Below, in pieces: positions 24,803 through 33,137 of a DNA stretch of 64,000 nucleotides. A program made the translations under genes and the position numbers. Under the pieces are notes generated by a model that did no database searches, was not told the DNA's origin, and saw only the letters and a program-made list of their open reading frames with translations. The first letter of the stretch is position 1. The number at the start of each line of letters is the position of its first letter. Origin of the DNA: Jiella avicenniae (GTDB lineage Bacteria > Pseudomonadota > Alphaproteobacteria > Rhizobiales > Rhizobiaceae); NCBI RefSeq assembly GCF_021390325.1, contig NZ_JAJUWU010000011.1, positions 62,001 through 126,000 on the forward strand, given 5' to 3'.

Positions 24803-26485
24803 ATGAGTGATCGTCTGTTCTCGACCAGCAAGACGCCGGCGACGGGATCGGGCGGCATGGTCGTCACCAACCATCCGCTCGGCACCGCGGCGGGCTTCGA
24901 GATCCTCGCGGCCGGCGGCACCGCCGTCGATGCGGCGGTCGGCGCGCTCTTCGCGCTCTGCGTCGCCGAGCCGATGATGGTCGGGATCGCCGGCGGCGGC
25001 ATCATGCATCTGCGCGAGCCCGACGGGCGCCACCACGTCGTCGACGCGCTCGCCCATGCACCCGCGGCGGCGCATCCGGAGATCTACACGCCGGTCTCCG
25101 ACACGCCGCCGGACCATATGGAAACGAAGGACCGGCGCAGCGCCCTCGGCCCGTCGGCGGTGGCGGCGCCCGGCAATCTCGCCGGCTGGTGCGATGCGCA
25201 TCGCCGCTTCGGCCGGCTGCCGCTCGCCGACGTCGTCGCGCCGGCGATCCGCATCGCCGAACGCGGCTTCGCCATCACCCATTATCTCGCCGGGGCGATC
25301 GGCGAACACGCCGCGGACCTTTCCCGCGACCAGCCGATCGCGGCGCTGCTGATGCCGGGCGGTGCGCCGCTCTCACCGGGCGAGCGGCTCGTGCAGGGCG
25401 ACTTCGCCGAGACGCTGAAGCTCGTCGCGAAGGAGGGGGCGGCGGCGCTGCATGGCGGCGAACTCGGCGCGGCGCTCGCCGAGCGCATCGCCACCGGCGG
25501 CGAGGATGCCGGCTGGCTGACCCTCGATGATCTGCGAAACTACCGGCCGCGCGAGCGCGAGGCGATCACCGGCAGCTATCGCGGCCACCAGATCGTCGGG
25601 CCGCCGCCGCCGGCCTCGTCCGGCGTCCATATCGCCGAGATGCTCAACCTCATCGAGCCCCACGACGTCGCGGGGATGGGCTTCGGCACGCTGGAAAGCC
25701 TGCATCTGATCGCCGAGGCGATCCGCATCGGCTTCGAGGATCGGCGGGCGGCGAGCGGCGATCCGGATTTCGTCGACATCGACGTCGAAAAGCTGATTTC
25801 CAAGGACTATGCCCGGCTCTGCCAGGCGCGGCTGCGCCGGCAGGGCGGACCGGCGACGACGCCGGCAGCCGGCCGCGAATCCGCCGACACGACGCATGTC
25901 ACCGTCGCCGACAGGGACGGCTTCGTCGTCAGCGCCACCCATACGATCAACGGGCTGTTCGGCGCCAAGTTCGTCGTGCCCGGCACCGGCATCATCCCCA
26001 ACAACTACATGATGAATTTCGACCCGCATCCCGGCAAGGCCCTGTCGGTGATGCCGGGAAAACGCGTGCCGACCTCGATGGCGCCGATGATGATCCTGAA
26101 GGAAGGCCGGCTGCGCTGGGCGCTCGGCCTGCCCGGTGGCCTCAGGATCTTCCCCTCGGCCTTTCAGGCGATCGTCAATCTCATCGACCACCGGATGGAT
26201 CTCCAGAGCGCCATCGAAGCGCCGCGGATCTGGACCGAGGGCCAGGAGCTGGAGATCGAGCCGGCGCTTCGCCCGCTCGAAGCCGCGCTCGCCGGGCGCG
26301 GCCACGTGATCAAGCCGATGCCGCATGTCGGCGGCGGAATGAACGCGATCGAATTTTCCGAGGACGGTTCGATGACCGGCGCCGCATGCTGGCGGGCCGA
26401 CGGCACCGTCGCGGCGCTCGGAGGCGGGCTCGCGAAAGCCGGCATCCGCTTCTGGCCGGATCGCACGCCGCCGGCTCCCGGATGA
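24803..26485 (+). CDS. ggt: Gamma-glutamyltransferase family protein without signal peptide
   Basis: A 560-residue Ntn-hydrolase. Maturation and catalysis use the first Thr of T363-T-H, in the conserved D-T-T-H-V-T-V-A-D context. The PPPPASSGVHIAEM stretch and the TSMAPMMI segment match the family. The late motif that in E. coli GGT reads SPGGSR is LPGGLR here, which changes a residue near the substrate pocket. Unlike E. coli GGT there is no export signal, so the protein is probably cytoplasmic. GGT enzymes transfer or hydrolyse gamma-glutamyl amides. Next to an oxoprolinase-type HyuAB and a peptide importer this suggests processing of an imported gamma-glutamyl compound, by inference. Confidence 0.88.
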   Translation: MSDRLFSTSKTPATGSGGMVVTNHPLGTAAGFEILAAGGTAVDAAVGALFALCVAEPMMVGIAGGGIMHLREPDGRHHVVDALAHAPAAAHPEIYTPVSDTPPDHMETKDRRSALGPSAVAAPGNLAGWCDAHRRFGRLPLADVVAPAIRIAERGFAITHYLAGAIGEHAADLSRDQPIAALLMPGGAPLSPGERLVQGDFAETLKLVAKEGAAALHGGELGAALAERIATGGEDAGWLTLDDLRNYRPREREAITGSYRGHQIVGPPPPASSGVHIAEMLNLIEPHDVAGMGFGTLESLHLIAEAIRIGFEDRRAASGDPDFVDIDVEKLISKDYARLCQARLRRQGGPATTPAAGRESADTTHVTVADRDGFVVSATHTINGLFGAKFVVPGTGIIPNNYMMNFDPHPGKALSVMPGKRVPTSMAPMMILKEGRLRWALGLPGGLRIFPSAFQAIVNLIDHRMDLQSAIEAPRIWTEGQELEIEPALRPLEAALAGRGHVIKPMPHVGGGMNAIEFSEDGSMTGAACWRADGTVAALGGGLAKAGIRFWPDRTPPAPG

Positions 26486-26658
26486 CGACGCCCATGCGCG
26501 TTCCCGTCATGGTTGCCCGAAAGGGGAATCGGTGATGTCGAAAGCCACCAACTCGCCATGACCGCGGCGTATCGGCAAATCTGCAGATCCTTCCACACAC
26601 GATCGAATCGTACCGCCATCGATCCGGCAGAGCTAAGAGACGCGATTTTCGCCTGGCC

Positions 26659-26775
26659 ATGAGCGAGTTGTTTTTCATCACCCATCCCGAGGTCGTCGTC
26701 GATCCCGGCCGCCCGATCGAGCACTGGCATCTCGGCCCGCGCGGCATCGATCGGATGAGGACGTTTGCGGTGGTT
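26659..26775 (+). pseudogene. Remnant of a histidine phosphatase-family gene (N-terminal fragment)
   Basis: From the ATG at 26659 about 38 codons encode a recognisable start of a Rhizobiales histidine phosphatase-like protein: SELFFITHPEVVVDP, then PIEHWHLGPRGIDRMRTFA, with the strand-HP start of the phosphoglycerate mutase fold. After about position 26775 the frame continues but the residues become arginine- and proline-rich and lose resemblance; that stretch is antisense to the aminotransferase remnant. A complete protein would need about 150 more residues. I read this as a truncated leftover. Confidence 0.65.
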
Positions 26776-26811
26776 CGCCCGAGACCGACTCCGGCCGCCG
26801 CGAGAGGGCCT

Positions 26812-27144
26812 TCAGGACGGTGTCGTCGCCCACGTCAGCGTCCCGCATCCGGCTTCGATACGGCCGATCGCTTCTTCGAGTTCGGCGCGGGAGGTGGCGT
26901 AGGAGACGCGGAAGTGGCCGGGCAGGGGCGTATATTTCGTCTCGCCCGCCGCCATGGCGGCCGTGGCCGCCTGTTTGACGTGGTCGGGCGTGTCGAAATC
27001 CGGCTCGCCCGCGCCGAGGATGATGACGTCCCGGCCTGCGGCGCGCAGTCGTTGGGCCTCGGCGCCGATGGCGAGGATTTCCGACACGCCGAGCGACGCG
27101 ATACGCTCGGCGGGCCGGAAGGTCGATTTCGGGTTCTCCAGCAT
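26812..27144 (-). pseudogene. Aspartate aminotransferase-like gene with internal in-frame deletion
   Basis: The 110-residue product joins the start of a class I aminotransferase to its end. Residues 1-76 match the N-terminus (LGVSEILAIGAEAQRLRA, GAGEPDFDTPDHV, GETKYTPLPG) and residues 77-102 match the C-terminus (FRVSYATSRAELEEAIGRIEAGCGTL), where Arg of FRVSYA is the substrate-carboxylate Arg. The middle, about 290 residues including the PLP lysine, is missing, with the joint near 26916. Eight extra residues follow the normal end. The product cannot be an active transaminase. The gene lies two bases from the aldehyde dehydrogenase, as an operon partner would. Confidence 0.85.
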
Positions 27145-27146
27145 GA

Positions 27147-28670
27147 TCAGCCGATGTCGAAGCTGACGCCCTGGGCGAGCGGCAGGTCCTTGGAGTAGTT
27201 GATGGTGTTGGTGGCGCGGCGCATGTAGGCGCGCCAGGCGTCCGAACCGCTCTCGCGGCCGCCGCCGGTCTCCTTCTCGCCGCCGAAGGCCCCGCCGATC
27301 TCGGCGCCCGAGGTGCCGATGTTGACGTTGGCGATGCCGCAGTCCGAGCCGCGTGCCGAAAGGAAGACCTCCATCTCGCGAAGGTCGGTCGTGAAGATCG
27401 AGGAGGAGAGGCCGCCGCCGACGTCGTTGTGCAGCTCCAGCACCGCGTCGAAGTCGGAATATTTCATCACATAGAGGATCGGCGCGAAGGTTTCGCGCAG
27501 CACCGGACCCTGCTGGCTCGGCATTTCGACGATGGCCGGCTTGACGTAATAGGCGGTGTCGGGACCGACCGAGACGCGCTCGCCGCCATGCACGACGCCG
27601 CCGAGATCCTTCACCTCGCCGAGGGCCGCGACCATGCCGTCGTATGCGGCCTCGTCGATCAGCGGGCCGACGAGCGCCTGACCCTCCAGCGGATTTCCGA
27701 CGGTGACGGAGGCATAGGCCTTCTTCAGCGCCGGCACGAGCTGGTCGTAGACGGATTCGTGGACGAAGAGGCGGCGCATGGTGGTGCAGCGCTGGCCGGC
27801 GGTGCCCATGGCGCCGAAGGCGATCGCCCGCAGAGCCATGTCGAGATCGGCCGACGGGCAGACGATGCCGGCGTTGTTGCCGCCGAGTTCGAGGATGCAC
27901 TTGCCGAAGCGGGCGGCGACCTTCGGACCGACGATCCGGCCCATGCGGGTCGAGCCGGTGGCCGAGATCAGCGCGACCTTTTCGCTCGTCACCAGCGCGT
28001 CTCCCACATCCGGGCCGCCGATCAGCACCTGGGAGAGACCATCCGGGGCATCCGCGCCGAAGCGGACGAGCGCGCGCTCGAAGACGGCCTGGCAGGCGAG
28101 CGCCGTCAGCGGCGTCTTTTCCGACGGCTTCCAGATCACCGGATCGCCGCAGACGAGGGCGAGCGCCGAGTTCCAGCACCAGGGCGCGCAGGGGAAGTTG
28201 AAGGCGGTGACGATGCCGACGACGCCGAGCGGGTGCCAGGTTTCCATCATCCGGTGGCCAGGGCGCTCGGTCGCGATGGTGAGGCCGTAGAGCTGGCGCG
28301 ACAGGCCGACCGCGAAGTCGCAGATGTCGATCATTTCCTGCACTTCGCCGAGGCCTTCGGACGGCGACTTGCCGGCCTCGATCGAAACCATGCGGCCGAG
28401 ATCGTCCTTGGAGTTGCGCAACTCTTCGGCAAAGAGCCGCACCAGCTCGCCGCGGCGCGGGCCGGGGACCATGCGCCACTTGCGGAAGGCTTCGCCGGCC
28501 TTGGCGATGGCCGCTTCGGTCTCGGCGACGTCATGCGCCTTCAGCGTGGCGACGACCTCGCCGGTAACGGGCGAGACGACTTTCATGCCGCCTTCGACGG
28601 CGAGCGCGGTCTCGACGCCGCAATTCTTCATGGTTTCCGCAGTGATCCGATCGAGCGGTCTGGAGGGCAT
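27147..28670 (-). CDS. Aldehyde dehydrogenase, L-piperidine-6-carboxylate/aminoadipate-semialdehyde type (ALDH7)
   Basis: A 507-residue NAD-dependent aldehyde dehydrogenase. The catalytic Cys is C295 in GQRCTT, the general base E261 in ELGGNN and the oxyanion Asn N158 in FNFPCAPWCWN. The FNFPCAPW and ELGGNN variants, together with the start layout and the LPLAQGVSFDIG end, are those of the ALDH7 group, which oxidises alpha-aminoadipate semialdehyde (in equilibrium with piperideine-6-carboxylate) to 2-aminoadipate in lysine breakdown. The disabled aminotransferase gene just downstream and the YdiJ-type dehydrogenase divergently upstream fit the same route. The 28671-28964 gap to that gene shows no other feature. 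Confidence 0.88.
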   Translation of the reverse strand: MPSRPLDRITAETMKNCGVETALAVEGGMKVVSPVTGEVVATLKAHDVAETEAAIAKAGEAFRKWRMVPGPRRGELVRLFAEELRNSKDDLGRMVSIEAGKSPSEGLGEVQEMIDICDFAVGLSRQLYGLTIATERPGHRMMETWHPLGVVGIVTAFNFPCAPWCWNSALALVCGDPVIWKPSEKTPLTALACQAVFERALVRFGADAPDGLSQVLIGGPDVGDALVTSEKVALISATGSTRMGRIVGPKVAARFGKCILELGGNNAGIVCPSADLDMALRAIAFGAMGTAGQRCTTMRRLFVHESVYDQLVPALKKAYASVTVGNPLEGQALVGPLIDEAAYDGMVAALGEVKDLGGVVHGGERVSVGPDTAYYVKPAIVEMPSQQGPVLRETFAPILYVMKYSDFDAVLELHNDVGGGLSSSIFTTDLREMEVFLSARGSDCGIANVNIGTSGAEIGGAFGGEKETGGGRESGSDAWRAYMRRATNTINYSKDLPLAQGVSFDIG

Positions 28671-28964
28671 GGTCGCGTCCTTTCTTCAGGAATTCCCGGA
28701 GCCGTCGCGGAGAGCGGCGATGGGCCTACCCCGACTGCGCCCAGGCGGCTTCCCGCGTCAAGCGGGCACCAACCAGTCTGCCGATATTGCCTCGATCGGG
28801 AGTCAGGTGAGGCCTTTCCCGCTCGGGCCGCGAAGGATCGATCCGACTGGCCGCATTCCGACATGACGTGGCGGCCGACTGTTTCTTCCTCCGGACGACA
28901 TGCTAATCGAGGGTGAGCAATCGTTCCGGCCGCTCGCGCGAAGCGGCGAATCCTTGAGGCCCTC

Positions 28965-31892
28965 GTGACGAACCTGCAGGTGACCCGGCCGCTCGCCCGC
29001 GAAGCACGGGGCCTCTCCGCCTTCCTCGCCGCGCTCGGCGACGAAGCCTATACCGGCGACGTCGCGACGAACGCCGCCACCCGCACGGTGATGGCAACGG
29101 ACAATTCGGTCTACGAGCTGCTTCCCGCCGCCGTTCTCTTCCCGCGGGAGCCGGACGATCTCAACCGCATCCTGCGCGCCTCGGCCCGGACGAAAACGCC
29201 CGTCGTCGCGCGCGGCGGCGGCACCGGCACCAACGGCCAGTCGCTGACCACCCATGTCGTCGTCGACTGCTCGCGCCATCTGCGCGCGATCGAGAGCATC
29301 GATCCCGAGCGCGGCCTTGCGGTCGTGCAGCCGGGCGTGATCCTCGACGAATTGAACCGCGCGGCCGCCCCGCACGGCCTCTTCTTCGCGCCCGCCGTCT
29401 CGACCGCCTCGCGCGCGACGCTCGGCGGCATGACGGCGACCGACGCTTCGGGCAAGGGGTCGCGCCATTACGGCCGCACCTCCGACCACATCGCGGCGAT
29501 GGAGGTCGCTCTCTCCGACGGCTCGAACTGGCGGGCCGAACCGCTGGATGCCCGAGCGCTGGACGCCGTCTGCGCGCGGCAGGACTTGCCCGGCCGGTTG
29601 CATCGGCTGCTTCGCGACATCGTCCGCGACGAGGCGGACGAGATCGAACGGGTCTTTCCGGTGATGAACCGGGGCCTCACCGGCTACAACCTCAAGGAAC
29701 TCAACGACGCGGACGGCCGCTTCCGGCTTTCCAAGGTGCTCGCCGGTTCGGAAGGCTCGCTCGCGCTCACCAAGCGGCTGACGCTGAAGCTTCTGAAGAA
29801 GCCGCCGCACCGGGCGCTGATGGTGGTCGGCTATGACGACGTGATCGCGGCGCTGCGGGACGTCGGCCGTCTCGTCGAGGCCGACCCCTCCGCCGTCGAG
29901 TTCATCGACGACCGCATCCTCTCGCTCGCCAAGGACGACCCGATCTGGGCCGACATCGCCGGCACGCTGGCGACGCCGCCGGGCCGCGAGGTGAAAGGCC
30001 TCAACTTCGTCGAGGTCGAGGCGGGGAGCGGGGCGGAACTCGCCGCCGCGCTCGCCCGGCTGGAGGCCTTGCCGCAAGCGCCTTCGAGCGCGGTCACCCA
30101 GACCATCGTCCGCGAGCCCCGGATCATCGCCCAGCTCTGGTCGCTGCGGTCGAAATGCGTCGGCCTTCTCGGCCGGATGGATCCGAGCCGGCAGGGCACC
30201 GCCTTCGTGGAAGACGCCGCCGTGCCGCCGCAGGTCCTGCCGGACTTCGTCGAAGGCTTCCGCGCCCTTCTCGACGCGCACGGCCTCGCCTACGGCATGT
30301 TCGGCCACGCCGACGTCGGCTGCGTCCATGTGCGCCCGGCGCTCGACATGCGGATTCCGGAGGATGCGGCCAAGCTCAAGCCCGTCTCGGACGCCGTCGC
30401 GGCGCTCGCCCAGCGCCATGGCGGGCTGATCTGGGGCGAGCACGGCAAGGGTTTTCGCGGCCAGTACGGGCCGCAGATCCTCGGGGACCGGCTCTATGCC
30501 GCCATGTGCCGGATCAAGGCTGCCTTCGACCCGGACGACCGCCTCAACCCCGGCAAGATCGCCGCGCCTTCGCCCGATCGGAAGCTGGAGCGGATCGACA
30601 CCGTGCCGTTTCGCGGGCCGATGGACGCGACGATCCCGCCCGCGCGGCTGGGCGGCTTCGAAAAGGCGGTGAAGTGCAACGGCAACGGCCAGTGCTTCGG
30701 CCGCGACGCCTTCGACGCCATGTGCCCGTCCTACAAGGCGACGGGCGACCGTCTGCAATCGCCCAAGGGCCGTGCCGCGCTGATGCGCGCCTGGCTGCGA
30801 GAGGACGGCGCATTACCCGACGGCGAGATCGCGACGGCCCTCCACGCGAGCCTTCGGACCTGCCTCGCCTGCAAGGCCTGCGCCTCGCAATGCCCGGTGA
30901 AGGTCGACATTCCGTCGATGCGCGCGCGCTTCCTGTCGGACTGGCACGAGACCCATCGCCGCCCGATGCGGCATCGTCTTCTGGCGGCGATGGAGACATT
31001 CGCGCCGGCCATGCGCGCGCTCCCCGGCCTCGCCAATGCCGGCCTCGGCCTCGCGGCGCCGCTGCTTCGGGCGCTCGATCTCGTCGATCTTCCCGCCATC
31101 CGCCCTGCACGCGGCGAGCGCCGCCGGCTCGACGACCGCGACGACCGGCCGGGCGTGGTCCTGATCGAGGACACCTTCACCGCGACCTGGGACGGGGGCG
31201 TCGTCGAGGCGGCAGAAACCCTCTTCGAAACCCTCGGCTACCGCGTCCACCGCGTCGCGGCGCAGGCGAACGGCAAGGCGCTCCACGTCCTCGGAAAGCT
31301 CGATCGCTTCGAGGCGACGGCGCGAAGGGCGCTGGCCCGCGAGGCCGAGCTCGTGACGAGCGGCATGCCGCTCGTCGGCATCGAGCCGGCGGTCAACTGC
31401 CTCCATGCCGACGAATATCGCGAACTGCGAAAGGCCCCGTCGCCGGTGGTTTCCGTCGAGGCGTTCCTGGCCTCCGAAATCGCGGTGGGACGGATCGCGC
31501 CGCGCACGGGCCAAGGCAGCGCCTCCTTCGCCCTTTTCCAGCACTGCACCGGCAAGACCGCCGACCCCGCCTCCACCGGCCGGTGGCTCGCGATCTTTCG
31601 CCATCTCGGCCTCGACCTCGATCCCGAGGACACCGGCTGCTGCGGCATGTCCGGCTTCTTCGGCCACGAAGCACCGAATGCGGAGATGTCGAAAAAGCTC
31701 TTCGCCATGTCGTGGCAGCCGAAATTGGCCCGCCATGCCCCCGGCACCGCGCTCGCGACGGGGTTTTCCTGCCGCTGTCAGGCGAAGCGGATGGGGGCGG
31801 GCCGGCTGCCGCATCCGGTGGAGGTGCTGGCGGAGGCGGTCGCGTCTGGCCTGCCCGCGACATCGTCGAACGTTTCCGGCTCCATCGGATAG
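28965..31892 (+). CDS. ydiJ: FAD-linked oxidase with iron-sulfur domain, D-2-hydroxyglutarate dehydrogenase YdiJ type
   Basis: A 975-residue multidomain dehydrogenase. An FAD-binding (PCMH/FAD_binding_4) domain spans about residues 50-230 (GGGTGTNGQSL), an FAD-oxidase C-terminal domain about 250-530 (HADVGCVHVRP, HGKGFRGQYG), then a ferredoxin-like region with KCNGNGQCFG, MCPSYKATGD and CLACKACASQCPVKVD (about 565-650), and a C-terminal region with TGCCGMSGFFG (about 885). This order is that of E. coli YdiJ, a D-2-hydroxyglutarate dehydrogenase. It passes electrons to the respiratory chain. The start is GTG at 28965 with GAGG (28955-28958) upstream; a second GTG at 28980 is possible. In lysine catabolism D-2-hydroxyglutarate arises from 2-oxoadipate, which would link it to the neighbouring ALDH. 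Confidence 0.88.
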   Translation: MTNLQVTRPLAREARGLSAFLAALGDEAYTGDVATNAATRTVMATDNSVYELLPAAVLFPREPDDLNRILRASARTKTPVVARGGGTGTNGQSLTTHVVVDCSRHLRAIESIDPERGLAVVQPGVILDELNRAAAPHGLFFAPAVSTASRATLGGMTATDASGKGSRHYGRTSDHIAAMEVALSDGSNWRAEPLDARALDAVCARQDLPGRLHRLLRDIVRDEADEIERVFPVMNRGLTGYNLKELNDADGRFRLSKVLAGSEGSLALTKRLTLKLLKKPPHRALMVVGYDDVIAALRDVGRLVEADPSAVEFIDDRILSLAKDDPIWADIAGTLATPPGREVKGLNFVEVEAGSGAELAAALARLEALPQAPSSAVTQTIVREPRIIAQLWSLRSKCVGLLGRMDPSRQGTAFVEDAAVPPQVLPDFVEGFRALLDAHGLAYGMFGHADVGCVHVRPALDMRIPEDAAKLKPVSDAVAALAQRHGGLIWGEHGKGFRGQYGPQILGDRLYAAMCRIKAAFDPDDRLNPGKIAAPSPDRKLERIDTVPFRGPMDATIPPARLGGFEKAVKCNGNGQCFGRDAFDAMCPSYKATGDRLQSPKGRAALMRAWLREDGALPDGEIATALHASLRTCLACKACASQCPVKVDIPSMRARFLSDWHETHRRPMRHRLLAAMETFAPAMRALPGLANAGLGLAAPLLRALDLVDLPAIRPARGERRRLDDRDDRPGVVLIEDTFTATWDGGVVEAAETLFETLGYRVHRVAAQANGKALHVLGKLDRFEATARRALAREAELVTSGMPLVGIEPAVNCLHADEYRELRKAPSPVVSVEAFLASEIAVGRIAPRTGQGSASFALFQHCTGKTADPASTGRWLAIFRHLGLDLDPEDTGCCGMSGFFGHEAPNAEMSKKLFAMSWQPKLARHAPGTALATGFSCRCQAKRMGAGRLPHPVEVLAEAVASGLPATSSNVSGSIG

Positions 31893-32139
31893 ACCGGCTC
31901 GACGTTCACAGGTTTTGATGAGGCGAGCCATGAAGCCGCCGAATGTCGGTCCGCGGCCCGTCCGCATGCTTCGTTTCGTCCGCCGATCTCCGGGCTCGCG
32001 GCACTCTCGATGCAAATGGCGCTGGCGGTTCGGGCAGGACCGCGCCATCTTCGCGGGTGCGCGCCGGAGCTGGCGGCCGGCGGATGTGCCGTTGCCGGCC
32101 CGGGCGGGCAGTGGTTCGTAACACAGAGGGAGAGCGGCG

Positions 32140-32937
32140 ATGGTCAGGAACCGGTTGAAGGCACTCTGGGCGGAGGGCCGGCCGGCGGTGAACGGCTGGC
32201 TGTCGATCGCCAGCCCCTTCGTCGCCGAGATCATGGCGGGGCAGGGCTATGACAGCCTGACGATCGACCTCCAGCACGGCGCTCTCGACTATTCCGGCGC
32301 CCTGCCGATGCTCCAGGCGATGCGCGGCTCGGCCGTGACGCCGATCGTGCGGGTGCCCTGGCGCGAGCCGGGCATCGTCATGAAGGCGCTCGATGCCGGC
32401 GCCATGGCGATCATCTGCCCGATGATCGACACGGCCGAGGAGGCGGCCGAATTCGCCAGCTTCATGCGCTACCCGCCGCGCGGCACCCGCAGCTTCGGTC
32501 CGACGCGGGCGGCCGTCGCCCATCCGGGCTACGGCGTCTCGGCCAATGAAGAGGTTCTGGCCTTCGCCATGATCGAGACGAAGAGCGGGCTGAGGAACGT
32601 CGAGGCGATCGCCGCGACGCCGGGCATCGACGGGCTCTATGTCGGGCCTTCGGATCTGGCGCTCGGCACGAGCGACGGCCGGCTCGCCCCGGGCTTCGAC
32701 CCCGAGGATCCGGATCTGGTCGCCAGCATCAAGCACGTCGCCGCCGTCGCCAGGGCGAACGGCATCCGGGCCGGGCTGCATTGCGGCTCGCCGGCCTATG
32801 CGGCGCGCGCCGTCGGCTGGGGGTTCGACCTGACGACGGTCTCCGGCGACACGCGGCTTCTCGCCCTTTCCGCCGCCGCATCGGTGGCCGAGTGGCGGCA
32901 GCTCGCCGGAGTGCCGGCCACGGACGGCGGCGCGTAG
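32140..32937 (+). CDS. HpcH/HpaI-family 2-oxo acid aldolase
   Basis: A 265-residue class II pyruvate aldolase. Family landmarks are the DLQHGALDY segment (residues 43-51, metal/base His), the Arg in PIVRVPW (71), the RGTRSFGPTRA loop (114-124) and the metal-binding E in MIETKSGLRNVEAI (about 145), with GPSDLALG at about 170. Members cleave or form 4-hydroxy-2-oxo acids to pyruvate plus an aldehyde. It is preceded by a clear ribosome binding site (GGGAGAGCGGCG) and stands 247 bases after ydiJ. The downstream lactonase-like amidohydrolase suggests a sugar-acid or aromatic-acid route, but no substrate can be assigned. Confidence 0.9.
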   Translation: MVRNRLKALWAEGRPAVNGWLSIASPFVAEIMAGQGYDSLTIDLQHGALDYSGALPMLQAMRGSAVTPIVRVPWREPGIVMKALDAGAMAIICPMIDTAEEAAEFASFMRYPPRGTRSFGPTRAAVAHPGYGVSANEEVLAFAMIETKSGLRNVEAIAATPGIDGLYVGPSDLALGTSDGRLAPGFDPEDPDLVASIKHVAAVARANGIRAGLHCGSPAYAARAVGWGFDLTTVSGDTRLLALSAAASVAEWRQLAGVPATDGGA

Positions 32938-33137
32938 CGGCCGCCTTCGTCGGCGGCACGCCCTCCCGCGCGCCCTGCACCGACCGCCGCAGCGGCGGTT
33001 CGCTTGCATCTTCGCCTGTCCGGCGGCACAAAGGCATCGGCCGGACCCGCGACAAGACGGGACGCGGCCCGGTCGACCACCGCGGCCCGGCGCGCTTCGC
33101 CCGGCCCGAGCGACCCGAGGAAACGAAGGGGCGAACA

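Noticed and set aside
26776-27198. Continuation of the histidine phosphatase fragment as a 179-residue protein.
   Set aside because: After about residue 38 the sequence is the antisense of the aminotransferase and aldehyde dehydrogenase ends, so the longer frame is not a real protein.
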